Origin: Helicoverpa zea
Lineage: Eukaryota; Arthropoda; Insecta; Lepidoptera; Noctuidae
Direction of reading: 5' to 3'
Assembly: GCF_022581195.2 (NCBI RefSeq)
Contig: NC_061467.1
Location: 6,882,001-6,946,000 of the forward strand
DNA: 64,000 nucleotides
This document shows, piece by piece, positions 33,920 to 48,100 of the stretch (positions are counted from its first letter, which is position 1; every line of letters begins with the position of its first letter). The notes below the pieces were generated by a model. It saw only the letters and a list, made by a program, of their open reading frames with translations. It made no database searches and had not been told where the DNA came from. The position numbers and the translations under genes are program-made.

Positions 33920-35425
33920 CCTAGTTGAAAACTGATTCGAAAGTTAAGGACACCTTTATAGTAAAACTGTGAATAGTATCAAAGTTAATCACATCAAAAT
34001 AGTTCTTTTTTTTTTAACAAGAATTGTCGTTCTAGGTAAAAAAATAAGTGTAATTTGCGTATTTTCTTTAACTTCGTGTCCTTGAGTTGGTTGGGAAAAT
34101 ACCATTATGATGTAAAGGCCTATTTGCAATGTGTACTCTGACCGGGCTTCATAGGTACTTAACTCAATTTCTCTTCATGGTTAATTTGTGGATGATTGTT
34201 GTTCAAATTGATTGATTACGATTACTATAACACTATAGTACGATTTTTAATTCGAGTCAGTAAAATGACGAGTGCAACTGTTACTGACATAAAAGTGGGT
34301 GACCCACTACAATAGTGATGTCAGCAATCGATCGACTTAGGAAGTTTAGTCATGGTTAATTTTATTTGGTATCAAAGCTTTTTTTTATTGTAAATATTTA
34401 ATAATATCGTATCGTACCTATTGTAATACGATTTTAGAAATATGGACCTAACCAGCATATTAAAATTTCTCTCTGAAAGTCAGGAAAATAACAAGTCATT
34501 TTATAAGTTTTTAATCATTACGGTTGCTATTGATTCGGTTTATTCAGAATCTGTATATTACATATTTTTATTTACATAAAGGCTTTTAGATATTTAATTT
34601 AAAAAAATGTAATCTCGACTCACTTTTAATTCTCGACTTTAAAATCTCAATTATTCACATCACTATTTATTTGGAACAAAAACCCTGGAACACTGGAACA
34701 CTGCAATACTGGAAATGTCATTTTACTGAGTCGAATTAAAAATCGGACTGTAAATAGAATTATGTGGTCATATCACCCATATCGCTTATATTGTGCATTT
34801 AGACTTGCATTTCGCTTAAAGATTTGCAAATATTAAGAATGAATGCTAAGCAGCGATATAAATGTCGCACTAAAAGTTTTTCAATGCGATTAAGAGAGGG
34901 TAAAATGGGAGGTGCACATTTTTACAATTTACTTTTGAATATGGTGATGCAAGCAAACGAGAACGTATCTTTAAGCTATCCAGAAATCCGAAAGTGATGA
35001 CCTGTTTTATATAATTCGTTTGCGCTTTAACTGCTTGTATGCCGCTAATTATAAAACAATAGAAAATCAATTCTTTCTCTTGTATATCTGCGCTCCGGTA
35101 TATAATAGAAACAAACCTCTTTCACTGTGAACTCAAATATCCCTAAATTATTAACTTGACCATTAATATTGCCTTTCTCAGATGTACCAAAATAGTTTTA
35201 AAATCCATTTACTAACTTGAATTAAAAATTCTAAACCACTTTTATTAATTCGAGTTAGTAAATTGACTTGTCATGTGTTGCTAGGTACCTAATTTCAAAT
35301 TTATTGAAAGTGATAATGTGCCTCTACGCTTTCAAACGGTTAAATTTCAAATTCAAATCCTAATAAAACTTTTTTGCAAGACTGCAGTAGGAAAACCAGT
35401 ACGAGCTTAAGGACAGATACACTTA
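33920..35425. other. Non-coding stretch
   Basis: AT-rich. No gene or recognised repeat. If the candidate GGT first exon is correct, this is intron. Confidence 0.4.
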
Positions 35426-35612
35426 CGGCCAGTTTCTTCATCAAAAGTTAAAGTTAAAGTAATGTCTAAAGTAAAAGTAACGGTCAAATACGTTTTTTCA
35501 AGGCTAAAGTGACAGCAAAACTAATAGAAAAATTGAATTTGACCGTTACTTTTACTTTAGACATTACTTTGACTTTAACTTTGGCTTTAACTTTTGATGA
35601 AGAAACTGGCTG
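35426..35612. mobile_element. Foldback MITE, Harbinger-like (copy 2 of 3)
   Basis: Arms CGGCCAGTTTCTTCATCAAA ... TTTGATGAAGAAACTGGCTG. TTA lies on both sides (35423-35425, 35613-35615). The core 'tcaaggctaaagtgacagca' is in the same orientation as copy 1. Confidence 0.8.
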
Positions 35613-36159
35613 TTAATAGATTGTTAATTTAAAAATACATGAATGGCATGAATATAGAATATGTTGGGCTACGCAGTAAAATTAATAGACCGAAATTGTT
35701 TAGTGACTAGAAAGCTTTTGAAAAATGATTAACATTTAGTTTAGTCGGTGCATTGTTTAAATGAGTGTTATGTTTATTATAATAGGCAAATCCAATTGAT
35801 TGACATTTATTGATAGATAACGTTCCAAATAATGTGAAAATAAAAATATAGGAAAAATATCGTGGGACCGAATTAATGGGTCTCCATTTATGATGTTATG
35901 TTACCAGATTAAATGTTTTGTATGTACGGAGGCTATCCCGAATAACTGATATATTTTTACAAGTCATGTGTTTCATTTCGAATCTATCAAAACAAGCTAT
36001 TGCCCTTAGTTCACATACAGCACCATCATCAGGTATCGAGTAAAGCAGGATAATTATGCTTTACCTACTGCAATACTAATTAGGTATTGCGATGCGAAAA
36101 CGACCACAAAATGATTTATGGTAAAAGGAGAGAAAATCTGTTACCTCTTTCCTCGCCTA

Positions 36160-37123
36160 TACTTCGGCCGTTCAGAGAATGCGTTCCTGACACCTATCAG
36201 TTAGTCACGACTAGTGATGGGCACAACATAACACTGAGTTCGTTACCGTTCCTTCAAAATGAACCGCCGCATTATTTTAAGATTATTTTCGTTTTAAATT
36301 GGCGGAATCATTTGTTTTATATTTTAGTTATTTAAGTGGAAACCAAAAAAAGGTAATATTCATATAATAAAATTGTTTTATTTATTCTTTGTTACAAGTA
36401 CATTGAATTGAATGTGCGAACAGAATATTAATCAGACTCCGATTTGCTTGAGGAGGTGGTGTCTTCATCATCATCTTCGCCTACATGTATAATTATATTA
36501 TTATCAATAACAGAATCAATCCTGATATCTCGGTCTAACAAAAGCCGGGTAATCAAATAAAAACAGATCGAAAACACTTGGAAAACGTGGTCTATGCGCA
36601 CGAAACGACAACGGACGACTGTTTTAGCGTCACAAAATGGCGGCCCATAACGCCATTTGGGGTTACCATTTTTAATCTAAGTATAAAAATGCGGTTTGGT
36701 CATAGTTTTATTTTTATATTTCATAAACGTTATAATTAAGTCTTATAGTCCATTATTTTCCAATTCTTAAAAAGAAAATCAAAACGTATTATTTTATATT
36801 ATAACTGTATAAGAACAGATTACGATACTTGCCTGTTATTTTTAGCACAGCACTACAAAATATAAACCGCTGACATAACCTTGTAATAGCGCAGTATAGA
36901 TTTAGAAAAATATTGTTTACCAAGTTATTTGACACTCAGTTTGGCACAAAATTATAACATTCATTGATTATTGATATAATAATGTTGTTTTAATGCTCCT
37001 CAATTGTTAAAACGGTAAACAACCAGCAAAAATATTTTTATCGTAACTGCAACGCCATTGCAAAGTTACGTCGTCAGTTCAATCGCGACGTGTCAGGAAC
37101 GCATTCTCTGAATGGCCGAACTA
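36160..37123 (-). mobile_element. 964-bp DNA transposon, deletion derivative (copy 2)
   Basis: Same ends and same length as 27063-28026, flanked by TA (36158-36159, 37124-37125). Reading both copies side by side I find about six base differences. That near-identity implies recent spread although neither copy can encode a transposase. The minus-strand C-terminal remnant is at about 36428-36678. Confidence 0.75.
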
Positions 37124-37125
37124 TA

Positions 37126-40100
37126 ATTCATTCCGTTTCGCTTACTCTACGAGTCGATTTACAAGACAGTCTGTACGTGAGACTATCGCCACAGATTACT
37201 AAGATCCAAGTTCACCAAAAACATCATAGATACATTTATGGTTTCAGCCGAAAGATGTCCACTGCTGGACAGAGGTTCGCCACTTTACTCGAGCTTAGGG
37301 CTCCCGCACAAAACTGAGATGCGATACGATTATGTGCGGCTTTGAAAGTCGGACTCCACATTAAATATTGTGTCAAACTGATGTACCTACCTACTATTCG
37401 ATTTCAGTTCCGTTATTAAAACTACCTGTTATATGCTTCCCATCTACTTTTATTTGTACAGTTTCGACAATAGTTATCAAGTAGGTATGCCAAATAGGTC
37501 TTAATTCCGCAACCCAAGGTTTACAACCTTAGTCGTAGATACTCAAATCGCCTTGGCCCGTAAGGAATAGGTATTTAAATAGGTCACCTATTGGCACTAT
37601 TTGCGAAACTATTATACCTAATTTATGAGTATTATGATACGCTGGTCACAATATAACAATTGCATAATTATTTTGCCAAAAATATACAAAAGAGGGATAA
37701 CAGCTTGATTCATGATTGATATGACACTAATCGAACCTGGAATCTCTGACATCTACTAAATGTTCTTCTACTATCGACAAATTATCTACCGTAAGCTGAG
37801 ATAGCTACATCAAGGTGTAAGATCGTCAATTCATTGTCATACGCAATAGGAAAGCAAACGTACGACCTTAAAACCATTCAAACAATTCTGCGCTCGCGCA
37901 GTACGTAAGTGACTACGATCACGGATTGTCGTCAGTAGTCGGCATCGATCATGTGGTGAGATACATCGATGTTTATTCAACTAATACTTTCACTATAAAG
38001 CTACATAATTATACTTTTACTCTGTTAACTCGTTGAAATAAGTTCTAACTAAAGTGTTTTTTTAGGAATTCTGTGTCCAATGGTAGGCAGGTAATGACTT
38101 AGAAGGAAATTTATTTATGCTATTTATAATCTATCCGATTTCGTAATAGGAATACCAGTTTGAAAGGATTTTTTTAGTTAGGCTCTACACACTTGCGTTC
38201 GTGTTCATACGATTTTTTTATAGTTTATCATAAAACATTAATTACTGTGTGTTCATTTGCAAACACGTACCTACTTAAGTACGGCGAACTCGTGATTTTT
38301 TACCAGAAAAAGTGAAAACAAAACCTTTTACAGGATTTTTTAATGCTTCTAGAAATTAAAATATCAAAAAGTTTGTACCGTTCATATCTACAGGTCCATC
38401 AATTCTATGGTATGTTTGTTAATTATTCACGCTAAAACTACATGCTGAATGAATTTTGATAAAAAATATTCAGTAATAATGGCCAACTAAACATTACATC
38501 AGAATCACATATAATTACCCACGTAGGCTATGTTTCATCCATCTGCGGGAAATATTTCCCTCAGGATCCTACATTTAAGACTGAGTGGAAGCTACTGCTG
38601 CATAGATTCCTAATGTGCGCTTAATAATGTGATGTTACCTCTTTGCAAACTGTTTATGAGTTTAAAGGAATTTGTATCGTAATCTCAAACGTCTCTAAAT
38701 TACGTGCGTACTTTATTTTATCAAATAAGCCGTGCCATTCGGTCTCTTTATTACCATATCAATTAAGATCTTAACGATATTTTGATGACAATTTTATTTA
38801 TAAGTATTGTTATAATTCATAATAAGTAAGTTCCTATCACTTTCTGGTGAGCCGGTGTTCGGGTTTCCCCTGTAGGTACCGATATCCGTTTACAATGGTG
38901 CCACGAAATAATCTTTGTTTATAGACATTTTATTAAGTATAGGTACTTAAGGTACTTACTAATTAAGTTCTAAACTGCTTCTAATAGCGAAAATCGTTAA
39001 TGAACGAAAATAATAGTTGCGAGGCACTAAGGCTAAACATCAATTTTCTCACATCTTTTTACCTACCATGAATGTTCACGTTCTATTTTCAATCTTCACT
39101 CCATAGAAGAGAATAGGTACCTATATCTAAACTATGATGCAAGTAACGCTATAGGCGCTTTGAATGTTGATTTTGGATAGGCATAGATATCCATGTGATA
39201 GGTTGGCTTAATTAGCATTCAGTATAGATCTATTTATTTATTTTATTTATTTATTTATTCTTAGAGAAGGCTTACGGACTAATCACAATATTATAAGTAA
39301 CATATTATAAAACTAAATTGCCAACAACAAGCCTCCACAAATAATTTCAACCTATCGATATTTACAACTTTAACATAGTGTATACAGAACAGAACATTTT
39401 TTAACATAATGTTACTGTCTTTATACCCTAGATACCCTCAGTTTGAGTACAATTGCTAGCCAGTTACATTATTTACAATTTTAGTTAAAATGATTCGCAA
39501 AAGAACAGTTTTGCCAAACGTCGCCTTACTACGTTAGACTTTATCTACTTTCAAGTTATTCTCGTTTATCTAGTTTTGGATGATAGACTTTGTATTTAAT
39601 AGGCTGTTACTACAAGTTTTGTTTTGACATCTTTAGCTCATATTTAAAAATAAAAATACCTGTTAGCGTAAAGCCCATTTTAAATTAGGTATGTAGGTAA
39701 GCCTTACGTGAGAATAACGATCATGTAAAATTCGCTTGAAAAACCAGCCAAGTAAAAATTATTGGAAGCCCATGTCCAAGAGGGAAAAAGAAAACATGTA
39801 CGATACCCACGTAAGCCAAAGACCATCATATCTGTTTTTCTCCTTCGTTAAGATAAAGCAGCCAAATCAACCCGGACTCACATAACAAGCTTCATTCAAC
39901 GTTATATGACCAATATGACCATTTGAAATAACTGCCCCATCGCGATTTGCCAAAGTTTACACATGGCTAATTTCAGCAATGTTTGTAAACAAAGCGGTTG
40001 CTTCTACGCTATGAAAAATTATGGTTAGTGTTTAAGGTGAATGCAGGTACTTACACAAATACGAAGGCACGTGTAATTTTGCTATCTTCTTCTTGGCGAG

Positions 40101-40188
40101 TCGATCTTAAATTTCAGAGGACCTGTATTTCGCCTTCTACTTTTGCTATACAAATCATAAATAGTTGAAGGGCGATAATATGTCATCA
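37126..40188. other. Non-coding stretch
   Basis: AT-rich, no gene seen. An ATTT-type simple repeat (39234-39264) may be the tail of a retroposed sequence. Confidence 0.4.
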
Positions 40189-40189
40189 T

Positions 40190-40405
40190 CATCCTCCGAG
40201 CCTTTTTCCCAACTATGTTGGGGTGGACTTCCAGTCTAACCGGATGTAGCTGAGTATCAGTGTTTTACAAGAAGCGACTGCCCTGCCTGACCTCCTCAAA
40301 CCAGTTGCCCGGGCAACCCAATACCCCTTGGTTAGACTTAATGGCTTCTGACTACCCGTAACGACTGCCAAGGATGTTTAACTTGCCATCCGAAACACAG
40401 GGCGA
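40190..40405 (-). repeat. SINE tail, reverse copy
   Basis: 'gcctttttcccaactatgtt' then 'ggggtggacttccagtctaa' and 'cgaaacacagggcgataata'. Same family as 26565-27020. Confidence 0.65.
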
Positions 40406-41011
40406 TAATATGTAGGTAGCCCTGTAAAATCAATTTAAGTAACATCTAGTGAAAACCCACCCATCCTTACTAAACATAGGTATCCTCCAGTGACCTGTAC
40501 CTATATTACATTCACAGACATAATTAGGTAAATACATCAATACTAAGCAAATAAGAAAGAGGAAACAACAAAGGAAAGTTAGGAACCAGTCGTTTATTGT
40601 ACTTAATTGAAAAACTGAGGTTTTCCCCTGAAATCTCCATGCACTATTAGGGGATTCCCTGTGTTTGATGACATCCTACAATACTGCTTACCTTTTTTAT
40701 TACCTAGCTTTCCCAATTCCGATCTTTAATTTACTAAAGAAATCAAAAGTATAATGAAGGTGCCAAGCATAAACAGTAAGGTGGATTTTCGAGTCGCACG
40801 TGTTTTCCCACATTTCCATATCTGAGTCTATCTAAATTAATTTACATCTACGTTTGTTTAGATAAATTAAATATGCGTGCAATATATGAAGGTACAAGTT
40901 TATCTTGGACTTAAATTACAAAACTGATTAGTCATTATGGTAATGATGATCGAAATTCTGCTAAGCGATTTAAATTTCTTTTGCTGAGTAGTTAGGAGGC
41001 TTATAAAAACA

Positions 41012-41208
41012 CTAGCCGTTTTCCCGCGGTTTCACCCGCGTCCCGTGGGAGCTACTGCCCGCACCGGGATAAAATATAGCCTATGTTACTCGCAGATAAT
41101 ATAGCTTTCTAATAGTGAAAGAATATTTAAAATCGGTCCAGTAGTTTTGAGTTTATCCGTTACAACCAAACAAACACAGTTTTCCTCCTTATAATAGTAG
41201 TATAGATA
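41012..41208 (-). mobile_element. Helitron-like element, uninterrupted copy
   Basis: It reads 'actagccgttttcccgcggt' (reverse CTAG end with hairpin 'ccgcggtttcacccgcg') through 'aaatcggtccagtagttttg' to 'cttataatagtagtatag'. This is the cleanest copy of the 15120/15944 family in the window and gives the reference structure for them. Confidence 0.65.
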
Positions 41209-41209
41209 A

Positions 41210-44200
41210 AGCTTATTATCTATTATCTTCCTTGTATCAATGGTATCGTCATTTGTGTCAGCACTATCATCAACACCACAGTCATTATGTAGGTAGGCGC
41301 TATATTAAATTAAATCCTGTGCGTATTTGAATATGGTTTATTCTTGATAAGCAACATAGTGCGAATGTTTAGATAAATTACATAATGATGTGCAACCAGA
41401 CATGATATGTAGGTTGTAATAATTTTGATCAAAATTTTTTTTAAATCGTTATTGTTTCCCACCGTTCAACTGAGGCACATCAGTGATCTATTTAGTTTTC
41501 ATATTTATATTGGACTATGCTACCTAGCTATTACCTAAATATTCAAATTGTAGGTATTTACCCACGTAATTTAAAAAATACCCAAGTATTTATGTACCCA
41601 AAAAAAGACTTCGGCATGAAATTTTTAGCACCACAATTTTGTTGAAAAAGAATCTGATTGCGTTTTATGCGCCTCGGTGCAATGGTTAACCATAAACATA
41701 ACTATATAAATAGGTACCTACGTGTAACGAAACGTAACAATGGCAACAACATAATGTCTAACTGCTTAGTTATTTTATTCTTCTTAAAAGCCATTCCAAA
41801 ATCAAAAATGCAGAACACACAAAACAATGGATGCTTAATACCCTAATAACAATGACCTATTGTGCCTGATGAACTAATTATGCGACAAAACTTCGGTTTA
41901 CTACTAGTTCACGAACGTTGACCTTGCACTAAATATTTGGACACGTGCATACGTAATTGAATTAAGACCACCAAGGACACATGCCAAGGAATTACTTACC
42001 TACTATTCCAATGTGCTATACGATGTTCCTGTAAACATATTTCCTAAATAGCTAATCCTAGCAGTTCCACCCGCGTTGCATGGAACTTCCTGAAACAGAG
42101 TTACATTCGCATTTATAATTTATTATTCATATAATTAGTAAGGATTATTTTAATTAGGTTCCGTTCCAAGATTTAATGATCAAGATACAAAAGTAAATCG
42201 ATTAATTAGGTTGATTGATACCAAAAGCAACAAGTAGGTACCTACACATATTTGATACAAAGAAGGAATGTGATAAATGAAAACCCACTCATTTGACCAG
42301 ATTTCAGATCTATCTTACATTCTTATTTTGACGAAAAAATATATACAGGTAGGTATAAAAAGTGCTTAGAGACTTTCAGTACCTAAATTAATCGCTCGAC
42401 GACGCTCGTTTTATATTATAGCCATTGAAGTCACGATGAAAATGAAAAGGTGACGCATGCCAGATTTACATTATCATCTGAAACGAACATGATTGTACAA
42501 AGATTGTGCTCGCACAAATTAAGTTTCAGTCTGTCTAACATACAAAAATTTATTAGTCGCAAAATAAACCCTACTTTCTATGCACGCTTCAGACAGTCCA
42601 ATTAATAATTATGCTATTAATTACAAAGTAGGCTCCGTTCATTAACTTATCAAATAAGTAGGTAATACGGATATAAGTTGTATAATCTCTTAATTCCACT
42701 TACTCGCAAAGTATGAGTGGTTCTACAATTGTGCAGACTCAGACAGAATTGATTAGTCACGACCGTCAATCGGTTATAGACATAGCTACTTAATTGATAA
42801 GCGAATGCGGGAAAAAGTTAAAATCCTAATGGTTTTGGCGCTGTTTGTGATATGGAACCTAGACAGTTATGATATTAGGCTTTAATATTGGACTTAGTAG
42901 TGGCTATCTATCAGGCCCAGCGCCTTCCTTGGGCTTGACTCTTTATGAAAAAAGTTTTAACGCCCGCCCTATGAGTTGCAGGGCTACGCGCTTCCTTCTT
43001 GCTAAAATCGGCACTAATCGTGTAAAAACACTGCCATGTTCATAATTAGTTACCTCGTCTTCAGCCGTCGTCCCACTGCTGGGCATAGGCCTCCTTTCAC
43101 ACAGAGAAGAATTGAACGTTAATCACCACGCTAGCTCAACGCGGGTAGGTACCTACCTATATTTTCATGTTACTCTGTGGTAGGACCCTACCTATTACAG
43201 TTCTAATTAACTTGCTACTTAACATACATATTATATTGTATTTTGCTTACCTGCATATGTATGTTATGCCCACCTGATAAACATTGGTTATTTTCATTGT
43301 ATATTAAGTATGTAAGTTGGCGCTAGTATACTCCTAATTTACATTTATTCAAGATTTTCTTTTAATTTTTGAATATAAATTGCCAAATTAGTGTAATATA
43401 ATGCTGACAATCATGATACTTATTTAGACTTTAAAAAAGCGGAATCATTTATAATTACGTATAATTTATTAAATAGATAATCCTTGTATCGGAAAATTAA
43501 GAAATACTTATACCTACAACAAAATACCTATTTCAAAAATTAAAAAAGATCTGTATAGAAATTATTAAACGGTAAGGATATAGTATGATATCGCTCTTCG
43601 GTTACGTGAAATAAGCCTGGTTGATTAAATATAAGTATTTATAGCACGTGTAGGTAGGTATTTACAGCAGGGCAATAAATCAATCTTGATCGATCAACCA
43701 GTCGGAGAAGTGAAAGTCAAACTCAAGCGGCGCCTATAATTAGTAAATAGATATCATAAAACGATAAGGTAATGTCGACTTGTATGTTTACATTTCCCCT
43801 CTGTAGGAATTTTTACCTATCACACATTTTTTCCAACTTTTCAAAAAATCTCTGTTTTTTCAAGATCTTTGGCAGACGTTACGGGTAGTCAGAAAGTCAA
43901 GCTTCCCTAAGGGCTGCCCTTGCCTAGATAACTGATAAGTTCAGACTGAACGCCCATTGCTTGTCGGAGGACAGACAGGCAATCGCTAAATGCATGTAAA
44001 ACACTGGCACCCAATTGCATCTGATGAGACTGGCCGCCTGGCGCCTAGTTTTGTCGACCGAAATAAAGTTAAGAAAAGGCTTCGCAGATGATAAATTCAT
44101 ATTATTATATTCATACTATCATCTGAATAATTAACATTGTCATCATTGCTTAGGAAGGAAAAAAATATTTCCCCGTTTTACTTCTTACGGCCTTCTACAG

Positions 44201-45169
44201 TGATTACACAGCTATTCACTTTTATGATTCTGCGTATCAAACAAATCCTCCCTAAGTACCTATATTTATTTAAATATAACATGTGATTGTGAGTAGGTAG
44301 GCTAATCGTACATACACGGAGCAAATATTTTGTAAACACTACGTGTGTAACTAAACATGAACTAAAATACATTGATTAGTTTTCCTATGTAGGTTTGAGT
44401 CTCATGGAACTCGAAACAAAACGGTTCTCTCTAGGCCAGATAGCTTAGCTTACATTGTTTCAAAACAACAAAATTAATTAAATTAAAACCTGCATTAAAA
44501 CTCTTTGGTATGTGGCTATATGTCTACATTAAAAAAATAAAAAAATGACAGACAACTGACATTCTGTGGAAGTCTTCCCAGTTGTTCGATTAGCCAAAAA
44601 AAGTTTTCCAAAATTTTATCAATACTCACATGCAAAATAATATTCGAAATCCAAAATTATTTGTGTAACGATGCGTATTTCCAAATGTTGGTTAATTTCG
44701 AACGTTTAATATAACCGGTATAATTTAAGGTAATGCATGATTGTTTACCACCCAGACCTCAGTTCAGTGCTGCCTATCCTCACCTATTACTTATTACCTG
44801 ACCTGCAATTATTTATTCAACCTCCCTCGGACTCAATTTTACGGAAGAAACTTGAACACACTGACACTTTCGGTGAGGGATTTTCCAGTATCTAGGGACC
44901 TTTATTTTGAAATAAAGAAAGAGTTATAACTATAAATCAAGTTAGTTAATTGCATTGCTAAATGTTTAAATTCCAGGACCTTACTACAATAAGACAGTAA
45001 CATTCCCAGTATACGTAGGGTCTAAATAATGACAGAAAAAAAAATCTTTTAACTTTACCATTACGATTTTTAAAACAGAAGTTAACTTAAGAAACCTATT
45101 TCAGCAATTTGGCCCATTTATTATTTTGATTACAAACACATGTCCCTATGTATTGTTATGTCGATGCAG
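41210..45169. other. Non-coding stretch, likely intronic or intergenic
   Basis: No gene seen. It contains a SINE tail fragment at 43062-43150 (reverse, 'ctgctgggcataggcctcct') and another SINE tail at 43865-44055 (forward, 'gacgttacgggtagtcagaa'). Confidence 0.45.
43865..44055 (+). repeat. SINE tail, forward copy
   Basis: 'ggcagacgttacgggtagtc' to 'tgcatctgatgagactggcc' matches the tail family of 3450-3640, with moderate divergence. Confidence 0.5.
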
Positions 45170-48100
45170 GAAGACTTGCAAGTCGCGGCGGTGGTGTTTG
45201 GTGGGCAGCGTGTTGGCGGCGCTGGTCGCGGGCGCGCTGGTGGCCGTGCTGGTGCTGCAGCCGTGGGCCGGCCCCAACCACCTGCGCTTCCCGCGCGCTA
45301 CCGTCGCCGCCAATGGCTACGAATGTGCTTCAGTTGGCCGGTATAATTAATCATATTTTTTATTCAACTGTATAAAAGTACTGCCGAATTCTCATAATAA
45401 GTATCCCGTTTTTAGCCTCAAAGAAATGTTTGTAAATAACAGTGAATTTTAGGTTTAGTTACTTTGATAAGCAAATCTTTCCAATGTTATATTTGATAAA
45501 ACGAAACACTTATCTTCTGTAAATGTAATCTCATTTATAAGGAAGTTATTCTATGTACCTAAATATACTTAATTAGATTGCATCAGTGGTGCAATATTTG
45601 GCTGCGATACTGCTAGTCATTGCATCATTATTGTGTTATTCTAGTAAAATCCTGGAACGAAATGGTACTGCCGTGGATGCAGCGATAGCCACACTATTCT
45701 GTGAGGGGATCGCGTGCGCGCAATGCATGGGACTCGGCGGGGGCTTCCTGGCCACGGTGTACGATGCGTCGAGCAGAACGGTGCGCGTGCTCAATGCCCG
45801 CGAGAGGGCTCCAGCCGCCGCACACGAGAACATGTACGCCAACGCATCCTCCACCGTCGGCGGGCTCGCTATCGCCGTGCCAGGCGAGCTCGTCGGCTAT
45901 GGCGCTCTCCATCAGGAATATGGACGCCTCCCGTGGCGCGAGCTGGTGGAACCCACGGCCGAGTTGTGCCGCCGCGGCCATCGCGTCAACGCCTACATGG
46001 CGCGCGTCCTCAGAACATACAGCGACAGAATCAAGGCCGAGCCTTCTATGCGGTAAGAACATCATTATTTCTATATGATAAATCAAAAGTTTGTTTTATT
46101 TTGCAATTGGCGTAGTCGCATAGTGCGACAGGTATGAATGGGGCCTCGGGTTTGATTCCCGGGCAGAGCAGAAATCGCTTCGCGTCAAGAAACTTTCACA
46201 AAACAGCCCGGAATCTAGAAGTTGGTGATTGATACACTGGTGCATCGGAGTGCACGTATATGTCGGTCCTGCGATTGATCTGAGTGGGGGAACAGAAAAT
46301 GTACCTACCTGTATCTCCCCAAATGCTTGTGCTCTTAAATATAGCCAGCGCAATTAACTGATATCTTTAGAGAGAACAGCCGAAGTGACAGACAGTCACG
46401 TATATAGTCAATACACACGGCTAAGATAATAAACTCAGCTTATGATTACCAGATTGCCTTGTTACGGCGTGCTTCTAATATTAATATATGGACTACTAAC
46501 AGTGAGTTCATATATGGCTTACCTGTATAAACTAGATACCCATTTGTTCTTAAAGGGAGGTGTACGTGAACGGGGTGACTGGGGAGGTTTGGAACGAGGG
46601 CGATCTTATCTTCGAACCAACGTTGGCCAAAACTCTGGACATCATCGCCGAGGAGGGCCCACAGGCGATACACAACGGTTCCCTAACTGCGCGGCTCGTA
46701 CGCGATATTCGGAGCTTCGGTGGCATCATTACAGAAGAAGACCTCAGGAATTACAGGTGAGACCATCGACTTGTGATAGTGATAGCTTTCCCAAAGTCAT
46801 GATAATTGTCCCAAATGAAAACAAAACATAAGGTCATAACCACATTTCGTCTTCACTAAGAAGGCCCACCTCGGAGAGTTGATAAACCGTGTTCTCTTCA
46901 CGACTTGTCTTCTGTCTCAACACATAGGTAGCTGAAGAAAACTACTTGAAACTATTAATATGCTTTTTTAGGGTGGAATGGCAAGAGCCCATCGCCGTGC
47001 CGCTAACAGAGGAGTACACGCTCTACTCGGTTCCCCTACCAGGGTCAGGCTCAGTTCTGGCGTTCATGTTGAATATGTTACGCGACTGGGTCGGCGACGG
47101 TACCCCTGCTCCTCCCGGCTCCAACCTGTACTGGCATCGCGTCGTCGAAACCTTCAAATACGCGTACGCAAAGCGAACCGGCCTCGGAGACCCTTCACGC
47201 TCTAACCTACCTTATGATATTCGTGATGTAAGTATTCTTACGTTATATATGTTTAAAAAAAGTTGTGGTGGCCTTAGGTGAAGGACAACATCTCGAGGAA
47301 ACCTGGACTATATAGTCAGAAATCACCAACCCGCATTGAACAAGCGTGGTGATTAACGCTCATCCTTCTCCGTGTGAGAGGAGGCCTGTGCCCAGCAGTG
47401 GGACGATAAAAAAGGCCGTAACTAAGTATTCTTATACAAACCTTCTCATTTTGCATAATTAACAAAACTGTTACGTAAAGGTATTGTTTCCCTTCCGGAA
47501 TCATTCGTTACGCTTATCGACTTACGTTCGTTCCCAATATTCTATTCCCATATTGATTTGCTTACTCGAGATGGAATTTTTACATCAGCCCCACTTAAGT
47601 AATGTCAAATTCCAATTTCTAATACGCAAAACAACATACATAAAGAGAGAGTATTGGGAAAGGTCGTTATGTACGGTCGATGGATGGAGATTATTTTTGT
47701 ACTTTTAACATGCTTAATTGCCAGTTTGCATACTTGGAGTTTGCGTTAGGTTAGTCACAGTAACGAATTTGGATATTACATAGGTACATATGTCTTTCCA
47801 AGGTTTACTTGTTTAACTGTATTGATAAGTATTATAATCATTTACAAAATATGATTAGGGACCTTGTTCTTAATATGGAGATATCAATAGAAATTATGAA
47901 AGATTTTTTGTACCTACAGCGATTTTTGTGTTTGGAATCGAATTGCATTTGACTTTTTACCTTTTTCCATACAATAACAAAACTTTATTATGTAGAATCT
48001 GTGTAAATCATTATCTAACACGAACATTTCGTGACGTTAGCTAGGTATCATAATATTATGACCATCAGTGTATAATATTGACACATAGCGACTGGCGACT

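Noticed and set aside
45126..45375. Alternative frames over the first GGT exon
   Set aside because: Only the frame giving a membrane anchor and 'ANGYECASVGR' joins in phase to the next exon and matches the GGT family. The other frames are GC-rich shadows.
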